Shown: piece after piece, positions 36,731 through 51,800 of the stretch
How the letters are laid out: every line of letters starts with the position of its first letter
How positions within the stretch are numbered: position 1 is the stretch's first letter
Source: Phoronis australis
Lineage: Eukaryota; Phoronida; Phoronidae
NCBI GenBank assembly: GCA_002633005.1
Contig: NMRA01000318.1
Coordinates: forward strand, 273,594-337,593
Reading direction: 5' to 3'
DNA length: 64,000 bases
The notes under the pieces: generated by a model
Told to the model about the DNA's origin: nothing
The model's database searches: none
The model's input: the letters and a program-made list of their open reading frames with translations, nothing else
Translations under genes and position numbers: made by a program

Positions 36731-36864
36731 GACATGGATTCAGAAATGCAAAATATCTTAACTGATGATACTCAATCGTAACACCACGTAATTTTAAAGC
36801 AAACTATCTGTTCTCTCTCATTCCTAAACAGTGTTTTGAATGCTAGTAAGGTTTGTCTATTCAA

Positions 36865-39800
36865 TCAGAAGTCCGGTAGCTGTCCTTCATTTTCAGTATG
36901 GTACAAAATATCCCGGAGTGTGTTCTCCACGCTTGTTAATGAGGCTGCTTCGCTCATCTGCAACGAAACAAAAATGTCATGACAACGGATATGTGCATTT
37001 CACATCCACCTGGGCAACACAACGCTTCACCAGGGCCCGGGTTTAATCTTAGAACTCAAAATCAAACTCTGAACTATTTTTGACATTTCAAATTCCACTT
37101 TTGAGTGGGCTCAAGATACGCGTCTATTGTTCTGTTTTCAAGTACATTATGGTTAAGAAAGGTAATTGTCATAATCTGATTCACATTTGATGACCATAGC
37201 ATTATCGCTGTAAGTTTGAGTCTGCATGGCTGCTTAAAAGCAAAAATTTGGAAATTTCAGGGGTGGGCATTAACCCATAAATAGGGGCTAACCCGACTGA
37301 GTACAGTACATTTCTTTGTGTCAGCAAGAACCATAGATTGTGTGATTGAACACGTTACAGACACATGTAGCAGTTGTATGTGCAGTGAATTACATGACAG
37401 TGTGTCCAAAGATTCAAAGGTGGTGAGTTTTTGTTGTGAGCACAATGATAATTGTATAAGCTTTAGTGGTAAGTGCAGTTTATTTTCGAGTGCGACACAC
37501 TGCTCATCCCTAAGTACGCTTGGTAAAGGCAAATAAAAATTTGAAACTGCATCAGAAACAAATTTCCAAATTATCTGTACAATTAATTCCTTTAATTCAA
37601 CTACATCAAATTAAAAAATTTCCATCCAGTACCCACCGGTTGAAAGTCCAAATCTTTGGGCTGGAACTTGAAACTTGGTCCATAATTTGCGGTGACCTGT
37701 GAAAAATAAAAACATTAAATAACCAGTGAGTTTGGTGATGCCAGACACTAAACATAAACACATTCAGTTTACTGGTAATTCACAGTACAGTCAAACCCAA
37801 ATGTTTAGATTGGAAACCTGATAAAAGTGATACAAAATTGTCAATGTGGGACTGTTATGTCTTTGATACAAATGTGTTTATTAAATTGTCTTCTTGATGG
37901 AGTTTAAAGGAAGTGTTGTTATTTATGATAAAACATGATTCATAGAGACACACTTTCATATGAATTCCTGGCTTTAATCATAAGGGAATTGTTTTTTTTT
38001 TTGAAGGAATTTTGGTCAATTTGGCGTATTTTACTTAATCTGCAAGATATTTTGAGAATTTTAGGAGTGGATTTCTATTAAAAACAAAAAATAAGTAGAA
38101 GTATTTGCCTGATTAGATGTGTAACTTCAGGTTTAAAGAATTCTTTTTTAATTTCGGTTTAATAGTGCGGGTTCAAAATGCACTTTGTGGTAACTAAAAT
38201 TTGTTAATTAACCAAAATGGCTTCCAAAGGCGTAAACAAATGTTCCCCTTCAAGAATGCATACAAAATTTCTAAAGTGCTTTTCTTGAAGTATGCAAGTT
38301 TTCTCCATCTTTGTAAAGAATCAGTTGAGACAGTATTCTATCTTGAATTTGAATTCACCCACTGACTAGATGGAAAAAAAACATGTCTCTTTGAAAATAT
38401 TGAATGCACGGCTCATTAGAAATATGCAGAAACAGTTAATTCACATTGAAACGCATCTAGGATAACTAGTAATTCTCAATAATGTTAGGAAAACTAACAC
38501 CAAAAGGTTTCCTGTTTAAAATGCTTATTAGAATGATTTACATCATAAAATAATTGCAGCATATTGAGCTAGAGTGATTTGAACGAAAAAATAAACAGAA
38601 TCTAAACAAACATCAGATGCCAAATAATTTTCCAAGCCAAGATAATAATTCATTCAAGATAGGAAACGAAATAATTGCTCAATGCAGTTTTTGACGAATT
38701 GTAACGAGAAAGTTGTCCAATTTGAAGCAACATTTTGCCGCCGTTTAGCAGTCAAATTGATATCTTAACAAGAATAATAATTTAGGGTTTAAAAATATTA
38801 CACAATTTTTGCCAATGAGGTGACAGCTTTAGTCACAGGCGATGCGTACATGCACCATTCTGAATGCGCAATTTTAGGATTGGCCAACACTAATAAACTC
38901 AAAACCTTCTTCTTGAGTCACTGATGGATTTGATGTTTTTGTTAGTAACAGAATAACTATCAAGTTAAGGAATGTTATGAATGACTTAATTTATTTCAAA
39001 TTTTGGCAGCTAAACATTGAAGAAATGATGCCTTAACTGCAGAAGCAAAGAGCAGTTTTGCTCTCCCTAAAACTAGGCCTCAGAAACACCCATACAACGA
39101 AGCATTCAAAACGACTGTGTCAGAAGATGCCTTCTAATGTACATCCATCTGTCAACCTACCGTGGCATTTTTGTACAGGGAGATTGCTGGATAATAGTAA
39201 CCACTATAGATGTCTGTGAACGCCTCACCTTGGTTGACACCATTTTTAAAGAAAATTACCTGCAACACAACAACACAAACAACTTATCACGTATGATTCC
39301 AGTTATAACACACTGATGCAGTACCCATACGGGCAGAACTTTTATTTCCAGAATTTTGACATAAAACTCCCGCAAGCATTCTAAGCCCCACACAAACTAA
39401 AACAACAAAACTAAAACTGGAATAAATTAAGTTAGCGCTGGTGAATCTTCCCTGTTGAACCAATCGATGCACTTCATACGGCCCACAGTTTTATCATGTG
39501 TCCGAGTAGTCAAGATTCATGGTAACTCTCTGTATTAAGCATATAAGCAATGCAAACCATTGAATAGCTCACTTGTGAGTTTCCAGTTAGTCAATGTGAC
39601 ATCACCGGAAGAGGAGCAAAACCCGCCATATTGTTCTTGTTTTGCCCCGAGTCTTTGCTACACACGCGAAATCTTACTGGAGTTCTTACAGTGAATTTTA
39701 CGCTTAAAACGTCAACACGATTTAGGGGATGGTCGATGGATCGTGAAATAACTGTGAATGAACGAAGAAAATGTGAACTTGTTATGTTGTGCGAAGCTGT

Positions 39801-42800
39801 GAACGGACTGAAATTGGAACTCGATCCGGTCTAGGCCTGAATGCCGCAGGCATACAGGGGCAATTGTAAATCCCCATAAAAAATTAGTCATTTCAAAATA
39901 CAGCAAATAAAATCAATTGAAACATGCATATGGGGCATGGAGTTATAATTAGCCCATACCCTGACTTTGGATACAATTTAGTCTACAAATAACTTGAACA
40001 TGTCACTCGAGTTTCTCTCAGCGGGCACCATTTTGAGGAAGTTACGTGAAATCACGCTTGTTGACAAACAAAAAGACACAAATCTTACAAATTTCAGTTG
40101 ATATTTTCCCATGCTATTGGGCAAGTGCCACGTGCCAGGTCACACGCTTTGCTCAGTATTGCGCTAGCCTTTGCCTCATACTCACCTGACTCAGTTGAAA
40201 TACTTTGTGGTTATCGTGTGCGCAGTCAAAGTTAACAGTAACCAAAAAGTGGAGTTGGAATTCTTCGCCAAAGTCACCTGAATTCCCGTAGCTATGCTTT
40301 ATCGAAAATATATATAGAAGCAGAAAGGATCACTGAATAAAGTAAGCGCCTTTTTAGGTGATAATTTTAGGTGTGGAATGTATTTCTTGATGAGGTGAAA
40401 ACTTAATCAGTGAGCGGATTTCGCTTACCGCTCGTTTAAAATACACGGGACGAAATTAGTACAGAACGCGATGAAACGTATTGTAGTGCGAATCTGAATT
40501 TCATTTGCCATAACAGCAATGCTTGTTTGGCGTTTTTCACACTAAAAGATTAAAAACTCGACGTAAACAACAGAATACACTCTGCTACCATATCGGGCAA
40601 ATGGCCAAACGACAAGCTTTTGCCCCACTTCCGGTGATGTCACAGTTAAGTCTCACATAATCTCGCGTTATTGTTATAAACTCGCAAAAGGACTATTGCA
40701 GCCACGGCTACATCACAAACAGTATGCTTCTAGGGGTGTATATCAGAGATGTATATCAGAATGTTTGTTTTCGGGGTCTGTTAATTTTGGTAGAAATACA
40801 AAATTTTCACTCATTGGGTGTTGCTTTGTGACCACTGCATCATATCAATAATACTAAGAATGTAGTAAAAGTTGTTTAATGTCGATACATAAGACCTTCA
40901 TTTTGTGAAAATCCACTTGTACGCCACATCGAGTTTTACATGTGTGAGAACAAGTTTGACACATGAAAACGGCTTTGAAGGATTAGCAGTTCACTTTTTC
41001 TTACAATACAAAATAAGTAACCCATGCGCAAGATTCTGTAATAGTCCATGAGCCATCAATCAGATGCACATTAGATGTTTTCTGATTTGCTTTTAAAAGT
41101 TTCCAGTGAGAACATTTGTCAGATGTGTGATCTGTCTTCTTCTCATTTACCCCCAAATCAGTCGACTGATCTGCCTTCTTATCGTAAGCAGGCTACATTC
41201 CAATGGCATAATGTGCGGTAAGGCTCTGTTGGCTGGTGATGATTGCACTCCATTTGCGAGAATATTATCATTTTGCACATTGAAGTTACGCTAATTGTTG
41301 CTTAACAAAGTTGTTTTAAGCAGTTGATCTGCCTTCCAGTCACACAATCTATTTGCCTTGAACTCATAAATGTTCCACGTCTGCAGTAAATATGACCACA
41401 GTTCTTAAGAGCAAAAATACAGCAGAGACGCACGCACATACACAGACACACACACACATGCACGCTCATACACACAAACAATTCATTAGTCTTATTCAAC
41501 ATCAGTGTCACACTTTTTACACCAAGGTGACTGGTTTCAGTTTCAAGGAATGTGACAAATGACAGCACAGCAAATGTGGACTAAAGTTTGCTCTTGCCGG
41601 AACAAATAAATAAAACATCTATTACGTGTGCACGTTATTGCTTCACCTAGTATGCAAACCATAATCTTTTACACAAACTCCGTTCGCAAGCCTTGCAGAT
41701 ATGAGGCACACAAACTCAAGGTGGTAATTAAACAATTACAGTTAGTTTTTTTAAAACGAATTAAACAAAATTTCTTCTCGTCGAAACTTGGTAGAAGTTC
41801 AAAGCAAAAATTAGTGGCTCATTTTCATAAGATTTAGTGTTTATTTTCACGTGATTTCTGTCCGAGTTTTCGACATCACATCCACTTTTCGAAAACTACT
41901 GTAAAACTGTCTGCAGAACACTTAGCACAGGAAAGTGACCCTTACCACGCACCGTAACAACTCTACCACGCGCAAACAACCCTCATCACAGAGACTGGAC
42001 TAAAACACAAACTTAAGGTACACCTCCCACACATAATGTAGGTTCAGGTTGCCAAATAAGGATTCGTTTCATGAGGTGAATGTTCTTGCAGTTTGTGGTA
42101 CTTTGTGGGGAGTGGTAAGAGTTTCCCTTCAACGGTAATTATTCAATTACCAGCCCTGCGGCCTGCTTCCCCACTTAAGTAGGAGCTTAAGACCGAATTT
42201 CCGTCTTAAGTCACTTTTCATGAAACAGAATCCTGGATTTGACCATTCTACTAACCTTGCTCCTTTTCTGGGGCGTTAATTCCTTTTCTGTTTCCGTTAC
42301 GTAATCCTTTTCTTCGTAATACAGTTGACTCTTGAACTTAACTAGCGGCTAAAAAATAACACGGTGGTCGGTTAGACTTAAGGAAACCCGAACAATCAAC
42401 CATAACACAAGTTGTAAAATGAAGTTCACAGAGAAACATCACAAAATCTACGTGAAATTGAGCGCTACATAGGCGGGTAAAAATAAACAACTTTAAAGTA
42501 AGATGAAATAAGAATGAAGCAGATTACAAGGACACAAATAACACAAAAGAGCCCCATTCTTAACATAGTATTAACCACAGAAAACAAGGAGTGTTTTCAA
42601 CTGACACAAAGAGACAATGATGGTACCATCAGCCATTTAGCATGAATGTAATTGCCAAAAGGTCATTGTCTAATTTTCATTGGTTTACAACTTGGCTGCA
42701 AATAATCAAAATTTAACCAAGCGTTGTTTTATGGCAGCTGTTCAGTACAAACTATACTGACACTAAACAGAAAATTCTCTTCATGTTCATTTTTGTTGTA

Positions 42801-45800
42801 AATTTTAAAGTATTTTTCTGCCATATTGTTTGTTAAACAAGTGTAGAATTACTGTATTCAACCTTTTCAAAGTAATAACATTAGTCACATAAAGTGGAGC
42901 CTCAGGCCAAAAGCAATACAAATTTCTTTCACAAAATGTGCCCTCTGATGCTTTTCAGTCACCATCTATTTTGTTTCCATACGAGCCAGTTGCGGATTCA
43001 GAGAGGGGTAGAGGGGGTCCAGATTCCCACACGGTCACTTCTATATTTTTGTAATGGGGGAATCTCAAGTACCTCTTTGTTTGTTCCTTATCGGACTTCC
43101 TGGACAAAATTCTGGATCTGCGACTATGACATCAATTGAGATGGGTAACTCTGATCAGACTTCGCACAGATATTTTTAATTTTTAATTTTTGATTGATTA
43201 GATCATTTCCTGCACCATTTATTTCTGATCTGCATTTTTCAACATGACTTCTCAGAAACAGACACGTTATATTGAATACATTCTAATCACCTTTTTGACT
43301 AAACTGCATATCAAATACGGTACCTACTGTATGCATACTGGGTGTATACTCTATCAGTTGTTTCAAGTACTTGTATGCCATGTCTATGATTTAATACAGC
43401 TATATTGAATACACTGCGCACTGAATCCATGATTTTTAAACCGTGGTAAAAATATGCAATATACCGTATTAAAATACTTTACTGCATATACATAACAGGT
43501 TTACATCAAACTGGCTGAATGACTTCCAAATATTTGAAACAACAATTTTCATGTCCGCATACAAGACAATGCTCAATAGGTATGAAAACGCAGTTATTCA
43601 GCAATTCCCTTCAGTGGCAGACACACAAAATAGAATTTTAACAACTTCGGCTTAAAAGTTTAATTTCATTTAACCTTGGTTGTGTATTTCTGGCTAATTC
43701 ATGACCAACGTTTGTGTCTTTATTGAACAATTTGTACATCAATATGACAATAAATCAAAACTACATTACGAAGTTTGACAAACTGTCGGAATGTTTCTCT
43801 ACATTTATGCCCCCTGGCATCGCACATGTTAAGGTTAGCAATGAACAATTAATTACCGATGTCGCACCACACATAATTACAGCGTGAATAAAACATATGT
43901 TTAGTAATTCAAGCTAGAGCAGCCGGACAAATTTAAACAACAGCTGCTTATTGAAAGTGCAGTAACATTCCAGCCACAGCTGATCACCATGGCAACCTGA
44001 GGCACTTGGTTGTGACTGAAGCAGTCCAACACAAGGGCTTTGTGAAAATGGAATTTGAAGTACATCGACCCTAGACCACTTCTTCACCAGAAAGTTATCA
44101 AGTCCCAAGTTTGGTTTAGCATGACGGTGCATGCATTGTTTTTCTCTCCATAATGTTCAGTAAAGGAAAACCTATCCAATTCCCGACAAAATAATATTAA
44201 AACAGCCATTTTCTCTAATAATGTTGTCATGCCGATAATTTTTCCATACCATTATCAGGTGGTATCATTGCTACAGAACATGAACATTGGAAAGTATTAA
44301 CTTGGTGTTACGTATCGTTCAACAAAAATGAGAAAAAATAGAAACTCTCGTTTCAGCCATATTGCGTCCTAAATTGGCAAGATTTTACCACATGGAAATT
44401 AAGCCCGCACAATCATTGCTCTCAATTATTATTTACATGAATAACCCCTACCAAAAAAAGCCATCACTAACGGGGGTTCTTGATTTTGAAAAATCAATTT
44501 GACGTTCGCTACTCAGAGGATATCAATTCCAGAAGCAAAAACGGGACCTTTGACCAGATCCTTCAATAAACAGGCCTCTTGACAGAAGCCATGAAGCACA
44601 AGGTGCTGCGAAAAGGGCCCAGTTTCTAATGAGACCAAGTCTTAATAAACCATTCTGTTCAGCTCAGAAGTGTGCCAGTGGTACCACCATTCAAAACTAG
44701 GTTAATGACGCAGTGCGTTTTCTACTCCTGCAAAAGTGAAAAGTTTAATTCGGCAAGGGGAATTTCATTGTGACAAATTGGGTTCATTTTGCAAATCCTG
44801 CAAATTGAGCCTATCCAACTGGACATAAAACCTTATTTTCATAAGAAAACGACACTAGTGCCCAATCTAATGAAAACGGGCTAATTTCGAGATGGCCGGC
44901 CAGCATTACAATCTTTGAAGTTTTACTACTCGTAAATGCTTCGGTTCTAGACTATGAAAATGAAGTCCTATCATGATAAGGAAAATTCTGACACTGGTTT
45001 TCATTTTGGTTTCGCAAACAGCTTAACAGAAGGAAATGTAGTTTTAAGTGAATGAAAACCAAGTTATTTGAAGATTTGTCATTTACTATGCACGCACATA
45101 ATTTTATGGATGTTTAATGCACTATCCTATGCCTGCTTACATTGATACTGTTGAAAGACCAAGGCGATTTACTAGAAAAGGGCATATCAAATTCAGTTTC
45201 AAGCGGAAGACAACCAAGTAGTTTTTGACATCTATGTCTAAGGTTTAGGTGTACACACAGGATGTGCTGCTCAGACAATCCGGACTTTTTCACAACAGTT
45301 CTCCAGCAAAAGAGGTCTTCATCGAGTTACATTCCTCCCAAAAGGGGGTGTTTAGAATGTCTCCAACAGGTACACTGCATCAACAGCAGTAGGGTTAACA
45401 TGCTGTAGCTTGTATTTTTGTGTCCTGAATTTTAATGGATTGCTACTGTAAGCATTTGGAATCAACTGCCAGCAAGATAGGGTAAAACCTCACCAATTTC
45501 GGACAAAACTAACGCTTGCTAAAATTGCCTTCTTCATGTTTCCAAGGCTTCAAACATTGGTATGAAAGCCTACAATTTCTCAAATCATTGCCAGATGCTA
45601 GCTATGCAGACTTGGAATGACCACTGATAAGAAAGAGGAAAAAATTTCCAGGTGATGTATCATTCCACAAATAGGCCTGTGTGATAAGACTTTTTTTAAT
45701 TCAACTGAAATGAACGTTTTTGCCGGCATAGTCAAAATAATGATAAAAGAGATGTGAAAAAAGAGGAAACAGAAACCAAAAAAGAGGAAATCCCCTTAAA

Positions 45801-48800
45801 AGAGGAAAATTCCAAGCCCTGGTGTAGAAGCCGAACATGGAAAATATTAAAATCAGATACAACTTATCCTTAATGAAAAATTAGCAAATATGTCCTAAAC
45901 TAGTGGAATTTGACCGCAATGTTTTCGAATTTTAATAAAACATGCGCCAGTGGCCTGGTGCCTTTTGTGGTGCACCAGGTGTGCTAAGGCCACAAGGTTG
46001 CGCCCATTTCACTAATCACCTGATTAAGACTCAGGAAGATTCTTAAGCATGAGGTTCATTCTAAGTCTTCTAATCTTCCTGTTCTTCAGGAAATCAGAAA
46101 GGCTATTGTACCTGCACCATCTGTCAATGTCTACAAGGCAACTTGTATGTTGTCCATCCAGATTTTAATACAAAAAATGTAAAGAAACTCTATGAAAAGG
46201 TGACCTGTTTCATCAGTGAAAGCTTCCAACAAAAATGTCCCTTCATAAGAATAAGCTTTCCAAAATTTCTAATAGCGTGGTGGTAATTGTAATTTTCCAG
46301 CAATAGACTACTTAATTCAAAAAAATAAAAACATCAGTTTAACCCTTACTCTGCTCAGTTGATACTACAGTAAGGCAACAGTATAATGTAAACACAAACA
46401 CACAAACTTCACCAAAAGGGTTTCACAGCCTGCACTTGAAACCACTGATGGGCTCCCAGTGTAATCCAAGGCCCTGAACATGTATATACATACCCAACAT
46501 ACCATCAGGGGGCAGATAACGCTTGGCTGAAGTTAGCCAGTCAACCAAGCCACAGTCATCATAGCAATGCCAAGAAGAGGAGAAACAATGCAATAAGTGG
46601 AGAGACACACCATGATGTCAAGCAGACAAGAATGAGAAGGGATGAGACAGAGATACGACCCCATTCTGTACAGAGGTAAGGTAAGCAAGACTGTCTTTAT
46701 GGTGTACAAGCACAAGCTTATTGAATTCTCATGTGCATGAACATTCAGACACAAAAACGTATTAATGTTTTACTAAAACAAAGATTTAGCAGGTTTTGAA
46801 ATGGATGGTAGTGAATGTTGAAACGTGAACTGTAGCTGTTTCTTTTTCACCAAATCATGAATGGAAATGTACTTTGCATGCACACTTTGAGCCACAAGGC
46901 AACATTGAATTACTTTCTATAAGTTGTATGGGCTGAACCATCAACTCGAAAGCTTTCGAGGTTATATGTCTTCTGTGCACTTTAAAATTTTAGTGCGAAC
47001 AACTCAAAATGATTGACGTTGCATTGCAAGGCAACAATTGAGCAATGAAGTGTTCAACCAGTGTTTGCCAAACATATGAACCCATGTATTAAAGACTGGC
47101 TCTCAGGATATATGAGAAAAGCTAAACTGCCTTGTGTGACCCTTATGAGAAACTGTAGCTCCTTAATGGAACATTAGCGGTGAGAAAAGTGGTTTTCTGA
47201 CATCATCCCAAGCAGAATCAAACCCGCAACCCTTATGGTCGCAGTCCAACACTGCTTGTGGAGCTAAACACCATTTGATAAATGGTAGAGAATTTTAAGT
47301 GTATTTGACTGGCGAATTCACAAGCCTCAATTTCAGCGAATGTCTGGTAAACAATGGTGAGAGTTGGTGATTCGTAATAAAATAACAAAGCAACAATGGA
47401 TTTTGTTGTTTTAAAGCTCTGGTCAAAACTAATAATTGTACTAAGTCTATCCCACCCAACAACAATCACAAGAAATTTCCACTTAGNAACCACGCTAATA
47501 ACTATTTAATTGGTGTTGGAGGATCCAAGGGATTAACTGTGGTATGGTGATAAAGAATGGACAGGTCTTCGCGAAACAATGAGCAATTATAATTCTTATA
47601 GCCACGCAGTCGTCTGCGATTTCAAACGCAATTTTGCCTCCTCTCAAACAAAAATGACGAAAATTCACTCACTTCTGTCAAGGTGTAATGACAAAATTGA
47701 AGAGAACAATATTGGTTTTTTCAGTTTTGGAAGCAAATCTATTTCTTATAGAAAAACAACACATTGTTGTTAATCTAGTGAACAAATAACAAGTCAGTAT
47801 CTTTATTATAATTCACACTTTAGCAATAATGCCAAAAACAAACATGAGTGATGGGACTGTGAAAAACGACCAACAAATGGAAACAACTAAACCACAACTA
47901 GATGACAAATAGACGACAAATCTTCTCTTCATTCCAATCTTGCCCAACATCATGAACAAGGAACTGCAAAGACTTGGACCAATTAAAATCCAGATTACAA
48001 CACATTATCGCACACAAACTTCCCTTGCTATACACTCCAACAGCATTTGTTTTCAATTACCTTACATTTCATAAGAAAGCAGCTACTTCCCAACACAGGC
48101 TTTGTTAGTAATTACCTTAATTTCATCATAAACCACTACATCCCCCCCTGCCCTGACGCCGCCCAATTCAAATGCATGCCTTGTTCAAGATCAGATGTCA
48201 AGAGGACTTGTCAGAGAAAGTGGCCAAAGCCTGCCAGTTTACTAGGGTCAATATGGTTTTATTAAAAACAACTATATCAACAGCACACTTAGGCTCTTCC
48301 AGACAGAGCAAGGGAAATGAGAATTGATTTTTCTCAACGCCAGTGATGCGGAGCAACAAAAAGGTAGACATCAGACAAAAAGCCCTCGAGCAATTGCTCC
48401 GTGATCATTATCTAGATTCAAGAAGCCATAGGACAAAAGGTAAGGTGCTCTGATCCATTACATTTGATGACTGCAGTTAAGTGTGGACCATTTGATCTAA
48501 ACAAGACTTGATCAAGATAGCTTGCAAGCAGTGAACCATTAATATGTCATCATAGTGGGTTTAAAAAGAACAACTGTGAGGCAAAGGCTGAGAATAGTAT
48601 AGAATAGTGTCATCAAGCCTGTCCAGACACAAAGGACGTGTCATCTTACAGCAACCTGTGCGTTCATTTCATGCAGAAAGACTTGCATAAGAACCACAAT
48701 AGGTTCAGCAGGAAAATTTGGCTCGTTAGAATTAATTTACATGGGTTCAAACTAATTTCCATGAAAAGAGTAATTTGTGAAATAAATTGAAAATGCTATT

Positions 48801-51800
48801 AAAGTCCAAAAAGCAAAGTTGATTGTGGTCTGGTCTGTACCCAGACTCATTTTGAGATCTGCATTTACCAACTAAAAATAATGTTAAAAAATGTCTGCCT
48901 GCATCAATTCTCGATTTTTTTTAAAAAAGCTGAACAAAGGCACATAAGCAAGAATAAGCAAAGTGTGAAACACCGTGATGTTGTCAAGCCATGAGTAAAA
49001 AAAATCTCTCATCATTTGTGGAAGTCTCAGGTGGATTATCTTTTTTGAAAAAGTGAGCAACGAAACTACCGCACCACTCTAATTAAAAAAAAAAAAAAAC
49101 ACTGACTAAAACCAACTATGATATGCTTTTTAGCCATTTGAATGAATTACTAATTTATTCCTCTGGAGACAAATAAAGTCAAGACAAAATTCTAGATTAG
49201 ACTAGAATCATAATTTACTTCAAGAACATTACAAAAAGTTAAACTGACTTGATACAAGATCATTTCACAGGGACAAACTTGTTCTCTAGACAAAGACTCC
49301 ACTTCACATCCCACTTTTTAATATAACAGGTGCTCTTTTAATAAACTCATCCCGTGCATTTATTTGCATGTTTTTTCAATCGATGATTGGCACTCGGTTT
49401 ACGAGACTTTCCACTGACATTAAACAGGGTATCCCCTGTTGTTGATATTGAAACCCAACAAACACAGATGTCTACTACAGAAGTTGAAATCTCTGGCAGT
49501 GTTATGCTATGAATCATGACCCAAACTACACAGCTCCTGCAGTTAATAGATGTGGACAGATAATGTGTTTTTTGAGAGAATGTGCATGCTTGTCAGATGA
49601 GCAATTGCATCTTCCCTGCGAATATTTCTGGATTCTCTTGAAATGTTTTTCCAGCTTTATCAAACAATCTAAATGTAGGTTAATAGCTTGTGCAAAAAGA
49701 CCTGGAGGTGTCTAAGAGATTGCACACCATCTTTAAGACAGTTCAAGTTTTCACACAAATACCCTACATCTTGAAATGGGTGACCATATAGCACTTAAGT
49801 TTAAGGTGAAAATCTTATCAAAACAACTAGTTTGACTCGATCAAATAACTGTTTTTTCAATGTGCATTTGACAAGTGATAATTGTGAAAATTAAAAAAGT
49901 GTTTAACGAAAGGTTTGCAGTGATACCGGCACAACTTAAATCATTTCGTCACTGTTTACGATAAAATCTCACCAATTTCTGACAAAAATATTCTAAAATT
50001 GGTCTTTTTCATTTTCAAAAGCTTCTAACGTTATGATAGTAGCTGTGGCGTAGACCTTTAGAAATTATATAACATTTATCTGGAGCTACTTACTTTTTAC
50101 GAAAATAAAATTTCACTTGTGTCCTGAATTATTGAGACTATGCCATACACGGATTTAGAAATAACACAACAAATTTTCATTACTTTGCCCTCATCCGTGT
50201 TTCCAATCCATTTAGTTTTGTTGCAAATCAACCTTGGTTGGATCAGTGAACAACACTGGTAATTCACAAGCTGTTGTAAGACTACAGCATCTGATAACAG
50301 ATCAACAACACAATAACCAAACCAATATCAAGAGCATAGCAGAATGTCTTGTGGTGGCAATAACAATAAATACAACAATGGTGATAACATTCCAACCAAA
50401 ACACAGCCAAGCACCATACAATGCAATGTGACTCCAATAAGCTAATTACTGTTCACTCTACCCACCAATAACACAGCTCTTCTATTTATTCAATCAATTA
50501 TAAACTTATCCACAACAGTTCACAGGCACTGCAGCATACAGTACAGGTCAAAAGTATTCAGACAAAATGACCCAGAATTCCTGGTCATGAGGCCTGGGCA
50601 GAAGTTCAATTCTTTATCAGAGCAGCTTTGTGAGCGAGAATGAAGGGGAATTGACAAGAAAGTGAGAAAGGTGGCTAAGCCAGTCTGTAACAAGAATTTT
50701 GTGGCTAAAATAGTCAATATCAATTATTTTTGCCGTAAACATATACTTAGCTGTCATGACAGGAAATGGGTATTTTGTCCAACTACTTTTGTCCTATACT
50801 GTACATACAGAGAAATCTTTGCAAATCCAGATGAGGACAATGGCTCTGTGTCGAACCAATCTCTTATTTTCTAATTTGGGAAATTGATGCAGACATTGAC
50901 ATGAACGTCATTATGTGGACAGACTTCTTAATGAGGTAGGGGTTGGTTAGTTGTTGTCTAGTTAAGCATCTCAGTTACATACATGTAGAACTGTTGTTGA
51001 TGTGAATCATTAGTCATCTTGTATGCAAGTATTGTATAACCACAAGCTTTAATACCAGAAGGTATTTCTTTTCTGTGGCACTGCAATGGCACATTAAATG
51101 ACCAGTTTAGCTCCAGTCTCTTTTTGTATTGAAACGAGACATCAGGCTAATTTTGTACAGGACTCGGTTGTGTAATATTTCAAAACTTATATGCTGGATA
51201 GCTTGACTGCTGAGTGAGAATGGGATGTCATCGTTGCTATGGTATATAGCGCACATAACTTTATGCAACTGGGCCCTGATAAATTGTTGATCCACAGTCG
51301 GATTTTCTATTTTTCACCGACTAATAATTTCTAAGTTTGAACAAAGTCTACCTACGACAAAATGTGCACTGTGAGACAAAACCAACTTGCCACCAACTGT
51401 GTACCAAAACAATTCAACAACTTGGTGCCAATTTTTTGGAATAATTCTAAATAAATGGTATCTTCCAGAATCCCGAGTCAAAGTGAACATGCTTTGAGCA
51501 GAGCCAACACTGACAACCAACGATTCACCTCAGGAATGCCAGACAGGAAGTAGAGACCAGAGTGACTGGAGGTCTGACCCGGCTGAGATACCTGAGAGAA
51601 AGCTACTATTTGGACTAATGTGGATTAAGATGTCAGCTAGCTAAAAAACAACTACACATTTATCACAACAGACTAAGTGATGTTGTACGTGGATAAGAGT
51701 TGTGCTAAATCATTAGTCTTGGGAAGCTGATCGGATTGAGGGATTGACTGTGAAAGGTTATTTCTGGCTTGAACATTATCGGCCTTCTGAGCACTTGTAG

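Larger units (their letters stand above)
33990..36864. other. GGPS1 3' UTR and tail-to-tail spacer with ASH2L
   Basis: The plus-strand 3' UTR probably runs to the poly(A) signal at 35872, about 1.9 kb, and includes two transposon-derived elements (34734-34978 and 35246-35610). The ASH2L minus-strand poly(A) signal is at 36725-36730. A dispersed repeat copy lies at about 36210-36380. No further coding sequence recognised. Confidence 0.55.

Noticed and set aside
49083-49100. A-rich run as evidence of a retroposed gene copy
   Set aside because: No coding sequence or element end precedes it; a plain poly(A) tract.
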